In this document: positions 35,083-46,180 of the stretch, piece after piece | How positions within the stretch are numbered: the stretch's first letter is position 1 | Layout of the letters: each line of letters starts with the position of its first letter | DNA from: Rhodocyclaceae bacterium | GTDB taxonomy: Bacteria > Pseudomonadota > Gammaproteobacteria > Burkholderiales > Usitatibacteraceae | Direction: 5' to 3' | DNA length: 52,573 bases | Assembly (NCBI GenBank): GCA_020247545.1 | Contig: JADCIX010000035.1 | Span: 1 to 52,573, forward strand | Made by a program: the position numbers and the translations under genes | Notes under the pieces: model-generated | What the model was told of the DNA's origin: nothing | What the model saw: the letters and a program-made list of their open reading frames with translations, nothing else | The model's database searches: none

Positions 35083-36762
35083 CTACCGTGCGGTCGCAGG
35101 TTTTGCATCTGCTGTGCCTGGCGTCACCGCTGCCACAGCAGCAACTGGCTTGGCCTTGGTGCCGGTTGTCAATGCCAACCACTCGCGCGGATTTGCAGAG
35201 ACCACTTGGCCATTGAAATGATTGAGTGCCTGCTGCAAAACAAAATCGATCGGCAGACCATCGGCACCATTAGCCGGTTTGTAGTCAACAGGTTTTTCGT
35301 CATCCTTTTTCGCCGCCACAGTATCTGCGGATTTTTTCTGATCAGGCAACGCGGTCTTGATCGCGTCAATTGCCTTTTGCTCTTCTTCGCTCGTCAAGTG
35401 CCGCTCAAGATCGGCTTCGCGCGTCATGAAACGCTGCGCGCCGTCGTCAACGATCTTGTCTGGCACGATCCCTTTTGCTTGGATCGAACGGCCGTTCGGC
35501 GTGAAGTAGCGTGCGGTGGTCAGTTTGATCGCTGTGTTGTCACTGATCGGCAGAATGGTCTGCACCGATCCCTTGCCAAAGGTTCGGATCCCCATGACCA
35601 ACGCGCGCTTATGATCCTGTAACGCGCCAGCAACAATTTCAGCAGCTGATGCCGTGCCGTTGTTAACGAGCACCACCAGCGGAACCGTTTTCACTGCGGG
35701 ATTCAGCTTCGCAAGCACATCTTCCTTGCCGCGACGCTGATAATCCTCTTTCCGCGCGACGAGATTCATCTTTGCATCCGGCATCCTGCCCTCGGTGTAA
35801 ACGACGCGGGCGTCTTTCGGCAGAAACGCCGCAGACACGGCGACCGCAGCCTCCAAAACGCCACCGGGATCGTTGCGCAAGTCAAGGATCATGCCGCGCA
35901 CATTGCCATCATTCTGTTTGTAGGCATCGTTGATCACACGCACGAGTTTCTCAGCCGTGGCTTGCTCAAACTGTGCGATCCGTACGTACGCGATACCCGG
36001 TTCCAACTGGCGCGAGCGCACACTTTGAGTCTCGATGACTGCCCGCTTGACGTTGAACACCAACTCTTTAGCTTCGCCGCGACGCAGAATGGTCAATACT
36101 GCGTCGCTACCCACCTCGCCACGCATGCGCTTGACAGCCTCAGTCAAGCTCAACCCGCGCAAATTGCTGTCATTTACTTTCAGGATGAAGTCACCCGACT
36201 TGATGCCGGCTCTGTAGGCGGGAGTGTCGTCGATCGGCGAAATAACCTTAACAAAACCTTCTTCGATACCAACTTCGATACCAAGACCGCCGAATTTTCC
36301 GGAAGTCGCAGTCTGTAAATCTTTATACGCGTCGTTGTCAAGAAACGCAGAGTGGGGATCTAACCCAGTCAACATCCCGTTGATCGCTTCTTTGATCAGG
36401 CGCTTATCGTCGACCTCCTCCACATAACCGGCCTTAACGCGGCCAAACACCTCAGACAACATGCGTACTTCTTCGATGGGCAGGTTGGCTATTGCTGGTT
36501 GGCGCTCGGCGACCGCCGAGAAATGTAGCGAAAGCGATACTCCCAGCACAGTCCCCAGACCAACCAATCCCGCCGCTTTCAGTTTCGCCCCTGACCTGGC
36601 AATCACTCCAGCGGCCCCGCCCGGCGAGGCCGGCATTTGCGTGGAATCACCCGCCGCAACCCGCATATCGTTGGGGCTAACGCTTGGCACCCGCGAGGTG
36701 TTGCCTTCATTTACTTGGCCTGAGCCGTTCATTTGTTCCACGTCTTTATTCCTGACTTTCAT
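35083..36762 (-). CDS. S41 family C-terminal processing peptidase (CtpA-like)
   Basis: A 559-aa periplasmic serine protease that recognises C-terminal tails. An N-terminal signal-anchor lies at about 62-83 (LKAAGLVGLGTVLGVSLSLHF). A PDZ domain covers about 150-235 (GIKSGDFILKVNDSNLRGLSL). The S41 core has the nucleophile in NNGTASAAEIVAGALQDH and the general-base lysine in FGKGSVQT. The C-terminal extension is Lys/Ala-rich. The 60-residue Ser/Gly/Asn-rich leader before the anchor is longer than usual; ATG 36732 is an alternative start. It lies 6 bp after envC, so the two are in one operon. Confidence 0.9.
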   Translation of the reverse strand: MKVRNKDVEQMNGSGQVNEGNTSRVPSVSPNDMRVAAGDSTQMPASPGGAAGVIARSGAKLKAAGLVGLGTVLGVSLSLHFSAVAERQPAIANLPIEEVRMLSEVFGRVKAGYVEEVDDKRLIKEAINGMLTGLDPHSAFLDNDAYKDLQTATSGKFGGLGIEVGIEEGFVKVISPIDDTPAYRAGIKSGDFILKVNDSNLRGLSLTEAVKRMRGEVGSDAVLTILRRGEAKELVFNVKRAVIETQSVRSRQLEPGIAYVRIAQFEQATAEKLVRVINDAYKQNDGNVRGMILDLRNDPGGVLEAAVAVSAAFLPKDARVVYTEGRMPDAKMNLVARKEDYQRRGKEDVLAKLNPAVKTVPLVVLVNNGTASAAEIVAGALQDHKRALVMGIRTFGKGSVQTILPISDNTAIKLTTARYFTPNGRSIQAKGIVPDKIVDDGAQRFMTREADLERHLTSEEEQKAIDAIKTALPDQKKSADTVAAKKDDEKPVDYKPANGADGLPIDFVLQQALNHFNGQVVSANPREWLALTTGTKAKPVAAVAAVTPGTADAKPATAR

Positions 36763-36768
36763 TTATGA

Positions 36769-38013
36769 CTAGCGCCCAACCCAGCGCATGGGGTCAAACG
36801 GTTTGCCGTCTTGTCTTAATTCAAAATATACACCCGAATCCAACGCACCACCGGTCGATCCGACAGACGCAATTGCCTCGCCGGCAACTGTGTTTTCGCC
36901 AACCTGTTTGGCGATACTTTCATTGTGACCATACAAACTCAAAAAACCGGCTCCATGGTCAACAATGACCAAATTGCCATAACCGCGCAGCCAGTCTGCA
37001 TACACAACACGACCGTCGGCGACCGCTTTCACCGGCTGCCCTTCTTCGGCCCGGATGAACAATCCTTTCCACGTCAAGCCACCGTCCTCACGTTGGGCAC
37101 CAAACTTCCCGGTCAGTTCACCTTTAACCGGTAGTTTTAGCTTTCCCCTCAGACTGGAAAACGCTCGTCCGACAAATCCAGCGTCCACCACATCATTTAC
37201 GGCCTCACCCGGCTTTCGGATGCGCGCCGCCTCGTCGCCCTTTTTCTTTGTGTCGCCGCGCCGCCCATCGCGCGATTCGGTCTTGCGCGACAGCTCAATT
37301 GCAATCTGCTCGATGAGTTTGGTCAATCGATTTTCATCGCGCTTCAATCGGCCCACCTCGCGCCGATTCTTATCAATATCTGCCCGGATTCGCCCCAAAA
37401 CCTGCTGGCGAGCCGCCCTTTCTGAGACCAGCCTCGCGCGCGCCTTTTTTTGCTCGTCTGCGTTTGCCGCAAGCCGGGTTTGTTTTTCGCGCGCTTCTAT
37501 TTCCAGCGCGGCCAACTGCGCCACCTTTGTCTTAAGCCGGCTGATGGTGGCAACCCGCGATCTGGTGACGTAACGCAAATACCCGAGCTGCCGCTCCACT
37601 GTTGAGACATCTTTACCAGTGAGTACCAAACGGATGGCATCCGTGTTGCCGAACATGTATTGATGCCGGATCAACTTGTCGCGGAGCGCTTCTTCCCGCT
37701 GAATATCGTTCTTGGTCGCCTTGATACGCTGCGTCACATCCGCCAGTTCTCGCGAAGTGGCGGCCCGATCTCTCGCCAACTCAGTCAAATTACGGTTGAC
37801 TTCCGAAATCGCCTTCTCAGACACCTTGATCTGATCCGTCGCCTCGCTACGCGACTCTTCGCCCTTGGCGACCTTACGATTCAGTCTTTCGATCCGACTG
37901 CGTAAATCGTCTAATGCCTGCTTCTTCTCGTCATTCGCTCTTGCCGACGTAGGGGTGAGGACGACAAGCGCAAGGATGCTGAACCCCAATAAAAACGGGC
38001 ATTTCCAAGCCAA
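36769..38013 (-). CDS. envC: Murein hydrolase activator EnvC (probable TTG start)
   Basis: A 414-aa periplasmic activator of division amidases. After a signal peptide (CPFLLGFSILALVVLTPTSARA) comes a long coiled coil (about 30-260) and a C-terminal LytM domain (about 300-412: FGAQREDGGLTWKGLFI, VIVDHGAGFLSLYGHNES). In the LytM domain the first zinc histidine position reads TWKGLFI rather than HxGxD, so it is degenerate and non-catalytic, as expected for EnvC. The frame's only ATGs lie inside gpmA, so I place the start at TTG 38013, which has GGGGCGA upstream and gives a clean signal peptide. It overlaps nothing and lies 31 bp after gpmA. Confidence 0.87.
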   Translation of the reverse strand: MAWKCPFLLGFSILALVVLTPTSARANDEKKQALDDLRSRIERLNRKVAKGEESRSEATDQIKVSEKAISEVNRNLTELARDRAATSRELADVTQRIKATKNDIQREEALRDKLIRHQYMFGNTDAIRLVLTGKDVSTVERQLGYLRYVTRSRVATISRLKTKVAQLAALEIEAREKQTRLAANADEQKKARARLVSERAARQQVLGRIRADIDKNRREVGRLKRDENRLTKLIEQIAIELSRKTESRDGRRGDTKKKGDEAARIRKPGEAVNDVVDAGFVGRAFSSLRGKLKLPVKGELTGKFGAQREDGGLTWKGLFIRAEEGQPVKAVADGRVVYADWLRGYGNLVIVDHGAGFLSLYGHNESIAKQVGENTVAGEAIASVGSTGGALDSGVYFELRQDGKPFDPMRWVGR

Positions 38014-38044
38014 ATCGCCCCAAAATGCCTGTGTCTGCTTGGCT

Positions 38045-38812
38045 TTACAACGGCTTATCAAGCTGGGCCTTCGCCTTACCCTGTGCGGCGACCGCAGCCG
38101 CAGCCGCCGCGATCTCCGCCGCATCACCCAGATAGTAGCTGCGGATAGGGCGCAGGTCATCGGTCAACTCATAAACCAACGGCACAGCCGTCGGAATATT
38201 CAGATTGACGATCGCCTCATCTGGCATATGGTCTAGATGTTTGATTAGCGCCCGCAACGAATTACCGTGCGCGGCAATCAAGACTCTCTTTCCCGCTTGC
38301 AGCTGGGGGGCGATTTCCATCTGCCAGTACGGGACAACGCGCTGCACCGTATCTTTCAAGCACTCGGTATCCGGTAGCTCCTCGGGTAGCAAATACTGGT
38401 AGCGAAGGTCTCTGGATGGGTGGCCGGCATCATGTCGGCTGAGCGCTGGCGGCGGCGTATCGAAGCTGCGCCGCCAAACCAACACCTGCTCTTCGCCAAA
38501 TTTTGCTGCGGTTTCTGCCTTGTTGAGGCCCTGCAGTGCACCATAGTGGCGTTCGTTTAAGCGCCAGTGACGAACCACCGGTATCCAGCGCCGGTCCAGC
38601 TCCTCTTGGACCAACCAAAGGGTTCGGATGGCGCGTGTCAGCACCGAACTGTAGGCAATATCAAAACCATAAGCTTCTTCTCTCAGAAGCTGCGCCGCCC
38701 GGCGAGCCTCGGCAACGCCCTTGTCGGTCAAATCCACATCCACCCAGCCAGTGAAGCGATTTTCTAGGTTCCACTGCGATTCACCGTGGCGCATCAGGAC
38801 GAGTTTTTTCAT
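38045..38812 (-). CDS. gpmA: 2,3-bisphosphoglycerate-dependent phosphoglycerate mutase
   Basis: A 255-aa glycolytic and gluconeogenic enzyme interconverting 3- and 2-phosphoglycerate. The phosphohistidine motif [10 protein letters not shown] is at 7-16, [13 protein letters not shown] follows, then [15 protein letters not shown] and the second catalytic histidine in [12 protein letters not shown]. The C-terminal tail (about 225-255) is rich in Ala and Lys and slightly longer than in E. coli. It is first gene of the gpmA-envC-ctpA cluster, a conserved betaproteobacterial arrangement. Confidence 0.95.
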   Translation of the reverse strand: MKKLVLMRHGESQWNLENRFTGWVDVDLTDKGVAEARRAAQLLREEAYGFDIAYSSVLTRAIRTLWLVQEELDRRWIPVVRHWRLNERHYGALQGLNKAETAAKFGEEQVLVWRRSFDTPPPALSRHDAGHPSRDLRYQYLLPEELPDTECLKDTVQRVVPYWQMEIAPQLQAGKRVLIAAHGNSLRALIKHLDHMPDEAIVNLNIPTAVPLVYELTDDLRPIRSYYLGDAAEIAAAAAAVAAQGKAKAQLDKPL

Positions 38813-39267
38813 GTTTTATTTGGTTAAGCCTTGAAATTCAAACGATACGTGCGACTTTTTGGCGGACAGTTTTTCCGGTAACGAGAAAGCCTTAGCAACG
38901 GCCCGCGTCCAACCACGTTACTGGGCACCCTGCCAGTCGAGACAAAATTGGTACAATAGCAAGTTTACGTGAGCGATTGCCTCGTACCAAGCCGGGCGTT
39001 TGACATTGCAGCGCAGAATCGGTGACGCAGTTGGTCGCCAGCTCATGAATCGCATTTGGCAAGGCTGTTGGTATTGGGCAGTTGGTATTGGGCAGTTGGT
39101 ATTGGGCAGTTGGTATTGGGCAGTTGCCAACTATCTCACCGAACTAGTTTGGTTTGTTGCGGTGCCCTCGATGCACTGATGCGTACAAACCTGAATCCGC
39201 AAGACCCTACCTGTGCTGGCAGATTAATCTGCCAGTTGCATTCTTACCGGACGCTGTTGCACCACAT
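38813..39267. other. Divergent intergenic region between gpmA and the rhodanese gene
   Basis: There are 455 bases holding promoters for both directions. A possible plus-strand -10 TACAAT lies at 38952-38957. The 14-bp tandem repeat at 39067-39122 lies in the leader of the rhodanese-grxC-secB operon. Open frames across this region are formed by the repeat and have no family features. Confidence 0.45.
39067..39122. repeat. 14-bp tandem repeat, four perfect copies
   Basis: GTTGGTATTGGGCA occurs four times head to tail without a mismatch (39067, 39081, 39095 and 39109 starts) and a partial GTTG follows. Perfect identity suggests recent expansion by slippage, and copy number may vary between strains. 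It lies 145 bp before the rhodanese start. Confidence 0.9.
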
Positions 39268-39687
39268 ATGACTGAATTTCTCACACAACCACAAAACTTC
39301 ATGCTGTTGGGGTTATTCATCGCCAGCGGCATCATGCTCATCTGGCCGACGATTGCCAAGTCTGTTGGCGGCGCGAGTGACATCGGCACCTTGGAAGCGA
39401 CCCGGCTGATGAACTCGGGTGAAGCGCTAGTGCTCGACATTCGTGACAGCGGCGAATTCAACGGCGGGCGCATTCCAAAGTCGAAAAACATCCCGTTAGC
39501 AGAGCTCGACAAACGCATCAATGACCTTTCCCGCTTCAAAGAAAAGCCGGTCATCATCACTTGCCGCAGCAACACCCGCGCTGGGGCGGCGGCGCGTTTG
39601 CTGAAGTCAAAGGGGTTCACCAACGTGCGGCAACTTGACGGCGGATTCGCCGCTTGGCAACAGGCCAGCCTGCCTGTTGAACGATAG
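39268..39687 (+). CDS. Membrane-anchored rhodanese-like protein
   Basis: A 139-aa protein with one N-terminal transmembrane helix (about 11-29) and a rhodanese domain (about 35-138). The predicted active-site cysteine is in VIITCRSNTRAG (about C96), and the motifs VLDIRDSGEFNGGRIPKS and QLDGGFAAW are typical. It may transfer sulfane sulfur at the inner membrane. The start at 39268 puts the membrane helix at the N terminus; upstream codons of the frame lack similarity. It is first of rhodanese-grxC-secB, a conserved proteobacterial order. Confidence 0.85.
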   Translation: MTEFLTQPQNFMLLGLFIASGIMLIWPTIAKSVGGASDIGTLEATRLMNSGEALVLDIRDSGEFNGGRIPKSKNIPLAELDKRINDLSRFKEKPVIITCRSNTRAGAAARLLKSKGFTNVRQLDGGFAAWQQASLPVER

Positions 39688-39695
39688 GAACAATC

Positions 39696-39953
39696 ATGGC
39701 CACTGTCACCATGTATTCAACCGCAGTCTGCCCCTACTGTCAGATGGCTGAACGGCTTCTGAAGGCAAAAGGTGTGCACAACATTGAAAAAATCCGAATT
39801 GATCTCGACCCGGCAAAACGCGACGAGATGATGGCCAAGACCCAACGCCGAACCGTGCCGCAAATTTTTATTGGTGAACAATATGTCGGCGGATTTGACG
39901 ATCTTGCCGCACTCGACAAGGCGGGCGGACTCGATCCGCTTTTGCAAACCTAG
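39696..39953 (+). CDS. grxC: Glutaredoxin 3
   Basis: An 85-aa glutathione-dependent thiol-disulfide oxidoreductase. The active site CPYC is at residues 12-15, and the glutathione-binding TVPQIFIGEQYVGGFDDLAAL follows. Length and motif match GrxC. It starts 8 bases after the rhodanese stop with AGGAACA as ribosome site, so it is cotranscribed. Confidence 0.94.
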   Translation: MATVTMYSTAVCPYCQMAERLLKAKGVHNIEKIRIDLDPAKRDEMMAKTQRRTVPQIFIGEQYVGGFDDLAALDKAGGLDPLLQT

Positions 39954-40043
39954 CAGTCGCCACCAGCACGCTGGCATTGGCCGACGCATACCAATTGTTC
40001 TCGCTCTTTTACCCACAATCGATTCACTTTTAGGAAAACCGAA

Positions 40044-40541
40044 ATGACCGACGCAACCGCCGCCGCACCAGCCGCTCAAGACAATCAACCAACCTACAAC
40101 ATCGAAAAAATCTACGTTAAGGATCTATCGTTGGAAGTCCCTAACGCACCGTCGATTTTTTTGGAGCGCGAGGCACCGACTGTCGACGTCCAGCTTCACC
40201 ACACGTCGAAGTCGGTTGATGAAGGCATCTACCAAACCGAACTGACCATCACCGTCACGGCAAAAATTGGGGAGAAGACCATGTTCTTGGCCGAAGCCAA
40301 CCAAGCCGGTATTTTCCAGATTCGCAACGTGCCAAATCAGGATCTCGATCCGATTCTGGGAATTGGCAATCCGAACATCCTGTATCCATATGCTCGCGAG
40401 ACGATTTCCGACGCAATCACACGCGCCGGTTTCCCACCGGTTCTGTTGAACCCGGTGAATTTTGAAGCGCTGTACCAGGCGCAAAAGGCGCAAGAAGCAC
40501 AAGATGGCGCTGAAACGCCGATGGTTACGACCAAGCACTAA
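40044..40541 (+). CDS. secB: Protein-export chaperone SecB
   Basis: A 165-aa cytoplasmic chaperone that keeps preproteins unfolded and delivers them to SecA. The conserved sequence includes IEKIYVKDLSLEVPNAP (about 19-35), EANQAGIFQI, LLNPVNFEALYQAQ near the C terminus, and acidic and hydrophobic surfaces for SecA. It begins MTDATAAAPA, with AGGAAAACCGA before the ATG. Its place between grxC and gpsA is conserved. Confidence 0.95.
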   Translation: MTDATAAAPAAQDNQPTYNIEKIYVKDLSLEVPNAPSIFLEREAPTVDVQLHHTSKSVDEGIYQTELTITVTAKIGEKTMFLAEANQAGIFQIRNVPNQDLDPILGIGNPNILYPYARETISDAITRAGFPPVLLNPVNFEALYQAQKAQEAQDGAETPMVTTKH

Positions 40542-40552
40542 CCAGAGCCACG

Positions 40553-41179
40553 ATGATGCGCGCACTACTTAATGCGTTCACCATTGCCGGCCAACATTAC
40601 GCCGCGGCCATAGCTGCGGCGTTTTTGTTTGGTGGTGTGTTGGGCACGATGAGCCCGTCCGTTCTGGCGCAGGCACCCGTCGCTGAAAAATCACCACAGC
40701 CCGTAGCGCCTCAACCCGCACCCGCAGTACTCAAAAGTACTCCGTCGGCGTCGACGCCAAATGGAAGCCCCCCGGTCGCCGCTGCAGCCACCCCCGTCAG
40801 GTCATTCGTTAGCATGGGCGACAGGCCTGCGATTATGTTTGACGCGCCATCCATCCGCACAAACAGAATCTTCATCATCAACGCCCACACACCACTTGAA
40901 ATGTTGGTCAAATTGGACAAGCTCACAAAGGTGCGCGACGTCGATGGTACCGTTGGCTGGGTAGAAAACTCGGCCCTAGGCGAGCGCCGCCATATACAAA
41001 TTTCGGCGGCATCTGCTGATGTGCGTGCTGCTGCTTCTGCATCTGCCGCGTTGGTGTTTGAAGCACAGCGCTCAGTGGTGTTGGAAGTGATCGGACCCGC
41101 GCAGGATGGCTGGTTGCCAGTCAAGCACCGCGACGGGCAAACCGGGTTTGTTCGTTTGACCCAAATCTGGGGCGACTAA
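40553..41179 (+). CDS. Periplasmic SH3-domain protein between secB and gpsA
   Basis: A 208-aa exported protein. A signal peptide (about 15-40, ending SVLAQA) is followed by a Pro/Ala/Ser-rich linker (about 41-85). Two bacterial SH3-like repeats follow (about 88-140, with TPLEMLVKLDKLTKVRDVDGTVGWVE, and about 150-206, with PAQDGWLPVKHRDGQTGFVR). It probably binds cell wall or proteins in the periplasm. The spacing to secB is 11 bp and to gpsA 3 bp, so it belongs to that operon. I know of no characterised homologue in that place. Confidence 0.75.
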   Translation: MMRALLNAFTIAGQHYAAAIAAAFLFGGVLGTMSPSVLAQAPVAEKSPQPVAPQPAPAVLKSTPSASTPNGSPPVAAAATPVRSFVSMGDRPAIMFDAPSIRTNRIFIINAHTPLEMLVKLDKLTKVRDVDGTVGWVENSALGERRHIQISAASADVRAAASASAALVFEAQRSVVLEVIGPAQDGWLPVKHRDGQTGFVRLTQIWGD

Positions 41180-41182
41180 CTC

Positions 41183-43289
<2,107 letters not shown>

Positions 43290-43367
43290 GAGCGGAACTC
43301 CTTATTTCACGGGCGTCTTTACGGCTTTTCGCTCGAAAATGCCCGCCAATAAACGACTTCTAAACTT

Positions 43368-44522
43368 TCACTCGGCTTCTACCCCAAAGATTGCTGAGCT
43401 GATACGGATCAAGCCCAGCGCCAGCCACGAGGCAAGTTTTTGTTTCATGCCGCGAGTTGCCCATACATGCGCCTCCAATTTTTCGGCGTTACGCATCGTC
43501 TCGTCATGCAGCGAGGCGCGTAGTTCCGTTGCGAATGCCGCATCGACCGCGATGATGTTTGCTTCACGATTCAGCAGCAAGCTGAACGGGTCGAGATTGG
43601 ACGATCCTACTGTTGCCCACCACCCGTCGACGACCGCAACCTTGGCATGCAACATGGCCGGCCTGTACTCATGGATAACAATGCCCGCTTCCAACAAATC
43701 CGCATATAACGAGCGCGTTGCCATTTGCATCAGCGGATGATCTGCCGCGCCTTGCAACAAAATTTCCACCTTCACGCCACGCTGGGTTGCTGCAACCAAT
43801 GCCTGCCGTAACGGCCTGCCCGGAAGAAAGTACGAGCTCGCAATGAGAACTTCCGAGTTGGCCGCTGAAATTGCCGCACGGTACGCCTGCTCGATGTTGC
43901 GGCGGTGCTTCACGTTGTCCCGACTCACAAACGCCAGCAGCGTGTCGCCGACAGCCTCCGATGCGACCGTTGGCAGCGCGCCGTCATGCTCACGACGAAG
44001 CTGAGTTAACCACTTCGTTCGCCGCCACAGGCGGTGAACACTTTCATAAACGGGAGCCAACACCGGGCCTTCCACCTTTACCGCGTAGTCGTAACGGGGA
44101 TGTGTCGTCGAAAGATTTTCGGTGAAATCATCGATAAAGTTGATACCACCTAGAAAGCCAACTTTGCCGTCGACCAGCACAATCTTGCGGTGTGTACGTC
44201 GCATCCGATGGCGAGTGGGAAACCACTTCCCGCGAAGCGGTCGGTAAACAAGGACATCGACGCCAGCGGCGCGCATCGCGTCAAAAAACGTCTCGGGTGC
44301 CTTTAGCGAGCCGAAGCCATCGATCAACAACCGCACTGCAACCCCGCGCTGCGCTGCGCGCGCAAGCGCCTCGGCGATGGCACGTCCTGATACATCATCT
44401 TCGAAGATATAGATTTCAATTCGTATATCGTCAACAGCGGCATCAATCGCTGCCAACATGGCGGGAAAAAATGCGGCACCATTCTTTAGCAGCGTGATGC
44501 GGTTCCCCGTGTAAATTTTCAT
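43368..44522 (-). CDS. clsB: Cardiolipin synthase B-type phospholipase D enzyme
   Basis: A 384-aa member of the phospholipase D superfamily with two HKD motifs: HRKIVLVDGKVGFLGGINFIDD (about 108-129) and HAKVAVVDGWWATVGSSNLDP (about 290-310). These act together to join two phosphatidyl groups, forming cardiolipin. It has no N-terminal membrane helices, as in E. coli ClsB (YbhO); a hydrophobic C-terminal helix may bind membrane. Its ATG overlaps the stop of the endonuclease-like gene upstream as ATGA. The same pair (ybhP-clsB) forms an operon in E. coli. Confidence 0.9.
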   Translation of the reverse strand: MKIYTGNRITLLKNGAAFFPAMLAAIDAAVDDIRIEIYIFEDDVSGRAIAEALARAAQRGVAVRLLIDGFGSLKAPETFFDAMRAAGVDVLVYRPLRGKWFPTRHRMRRTHRKIVLVDGKVGFLGGINFIDDFTENLSTTHPRYDYAVKVEGPVLAPVYESVHRLWRRTKWLTQLRREHDGALPTVASEAVGDTLLAFVSRDNVKHRRNIEQAYRAAISAANSEVLIASSYFLPGRPLRQALVAATQRGVKVEILLQGAADHPLMQMATRSLYADLLEAGIVIHEYRPAMLHAKVAVVDGWWATVGSSNLDPFSLLLNREANIIAVDAAFATELRASLHDETMRNAEKLEAHVWATRGMKQKLASWLALGLIRISSAIFGVEAE

Positions 44523-45307
44523 TGCGCGCGCAGGGTCACAGCCAGCCCGATATGGTCTGACATGCGCCGCCAACGTGTTCCCTTCACCTCACCGTGGAGG
44601 CGGTGTGCAGCCTCGATTTTCATACCGCGAACGTAGATGCGATCGAGCGTAAGGATCGGCATCACTGCCGGGTAGGTACGAGCGAGTTTGCCATGCGATG
44701 ACTCGAACGCCTCCACCACACCGAGACGATCAGCGAGTTGGTCGCTGATCCGGCTGTGCCCCGCTCGCCAATCGTTGAAGTCGCCCGCAATCACCAGTGG
44801 CGAGTCCCCCGGGGCAACCTCGCTGATGAGATCAATCAATCGTTCGACCTGGATCAAGCGACTTCGATGGAACAGCCCCAGATGAACGCACACGCAGGTT
44901 AGCGGCTTGGCGAGCGCCGGCACGTTGATACTTGCAAAAAGATGCCCGCGCGACTCAAAGCGGTGGTGTGACACATCGTGATTTACTGATTGGGCGATGG
45001 AAAATGATGACAGGATTGCATTACCGTGGTCTCCCATACGGTGCCGTGCATTTGCCCCATAAACAATATCTGTATAACGTCCGTTGGCGATATGTTCATG
45101 TTGCGGCACGCTCGGCCAATCGGCAAATCGTCTCGCGTTCGCGGTGTGGGCACCCTGCACTTCCTGAAGCAGCACGATGTCCGCATCGTGCGCATGCAAG
45201 TTTTTCCGAACGTCGTGTATGATCAATTTGCGACCAAGCGGCGATAATCCTTTATGGATGTTGTAGGTCGCAATGGTAATCGTTGATTTGTTCGACAAAG
45301 CGTTCAA
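44519..45307 (-). CDS. Endonuclease/exonuclease/phosphatase family protein (YbhP-like)
   Basis: A 262-aa protein of the Mg-dependent DNase I-like superfamily. Key residues visible are TYNIHKG (Asn, about 15-21), LLQEVQG (metal Glu, about 47-53), IAGDFNDW (Asp/Asn pair, about 174-181), TLDRIYV and the C-terminal RRMSDHIGLAV (catalytic His). By analogy with E. coli YbhP, encoded beside clsB, it may act on a phospholipid or phosphoester substrate, but this is not proven. It overlaps clsB by 4 bases. Confidence 0.88.
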   Translation of the reverse strand: MNALSNKSTITIATYNIHKGLSPLGRKLIIHDVRKNLHAHDADIVLLQEVQGAHTANARRFADWPSVPQHEHIANGRYTDIVYGANARHRMGDHGNAILSSFSIAQSVNHDVSHHRFESRGHLFASINVPALAKPLTCVCVHLGLFHRSRLIQVERLIDLISEVAPGDSPLVIAGDFNDWRAGHSRISDQLADRLGVVEAFESSHGKLARTYPAVMPILTLDRIYVRGMKIEAAHRLHGEVKGTRWRRMSDHIGLAVTLRAQ

Positions 45308-45368
45308 TTTTCTGCCGCCCTAAGATCTTCCGCGATAAGAAAACGCGTCCTCACAAACATATCCTCAC

Positions 45369-45836
45369 TTATTTGCCACGCCCAGTCAGCGACAAAATTG
45401 CATCACGGTTGGTCGGCGAAAAACAAAGCGGCGCGGCCTGCTCGACCGGCAGCCAAACGTACTGAAGATGCTCGTGAGCACTCAAGCTAACTGCAACGCG
45501 GCCCTGCACGCGCAGCCCAAACACGTGTTCCGTATTGTGCGTGACGCCCGGCGCATAACGATGCCGCCAGATCGGATAGATTTCATACACATTCTCGATT
45601 TGCCAGTCAGTCAACGCATGACGGCTAACCTCAATACCGGTCTCTTCCATCACCTCACGTGTAGCGGTCTCAAGCAAAGACTCACCTTCGTCCTGGCTCC
45701 CCGTCACACTTTGCCAATATCCGGGACGATCAGCTCGCTCGATCAACAATACCTCCATCCGCTCGTTATAGATCACGATCAGGGTGGAACGCGGGATCTT
45801 GTACGGCTTGCTTGGAGGAGTGGGCATGGTGGACAT
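45369..45836 (-). CDS. nudB: Dihydroneopterin triphosphate diphosphatase (Nudix)
   Basis: A 155-aa Nudix hydrolase. The Nudix box is complete (GSQDEGESLLETATREVMEETGIEV, about 43-67). The lead-in RPGYWQSVTGS and the later IENVYEIYPIWRHRYAPGVTHNTEH are those of NudB, which removes pyrophosphate from dihydroneopterin triphosphate in folate synthesis. The start at 45836 (MSTMPTPPSKPYKIP) is chosen; the frame is open for another 93 codons but those have no family match, and no strong ribosome site is visible. ATG 45827 is equally possible. Confidence 0.9.
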   Translation of the reverse strand: MSTMPTPPSKPYKIPRSTLIVIYNERMEVLLIERADRPGYWQSVTGSQDEGESLLETATREVMEETGIEVSRHALTDWQIENVYEIYPIWRHRYAPGVTHNTEHVFGLRVQGRVAVSLSAHEHLQYVWLPVEQAAPLCFSPTNRDAILSLTGRGK

Positions 45837-46180
45837 TGTTGGGTTCAATTCAAAAGCGTCATGACGGAGTACGCGTGGCTGCGCTGCTTGCCTGAACATT
45901 TCATGGGGCGCGTTCGAAAGCGGGTAAGTGGACGAGTGATTTTTCGCCTGATCGACCGAAGCATAGCAGGCTATGCTGCGGGAGGAAGGTAAAAAAGCGC
46001 CGTCCAATCGCCCGAGAGCGAACATGCAGCTCGCATCTACTGCAAAATAGGAGCGATCCAACTTGGTTTGCCAATCGTTCAGGCGAAACCTCCTTCGACG
46101 CAGCGGGCGACTCATGAAATATTCAGGCTAGACTGCTATTTTGCTTCAGTCGCCGTGCCAAGCGCAGGCACACCTCGTAA
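45837..46180. other. Divergent spacer between nudB and the EamA transporter
   Basis: There are 344 bases with no supported gene. A near-perfect inverted repeat AGCATAGC-ag-GCTATGCT lies at 45961-45978. At 46103-46131 there is a copy of the dispersed GCGGGCGACTCATGAA repeat, in the presumed leader of the transporter gene. Either could be a control site. Confidence 0.45.

Noticed and set aside
38918-39130. Minus-strand 70-aa frame over the 14-bp VNTR
   Set aside because: Half of it is translated repeat; no family features.
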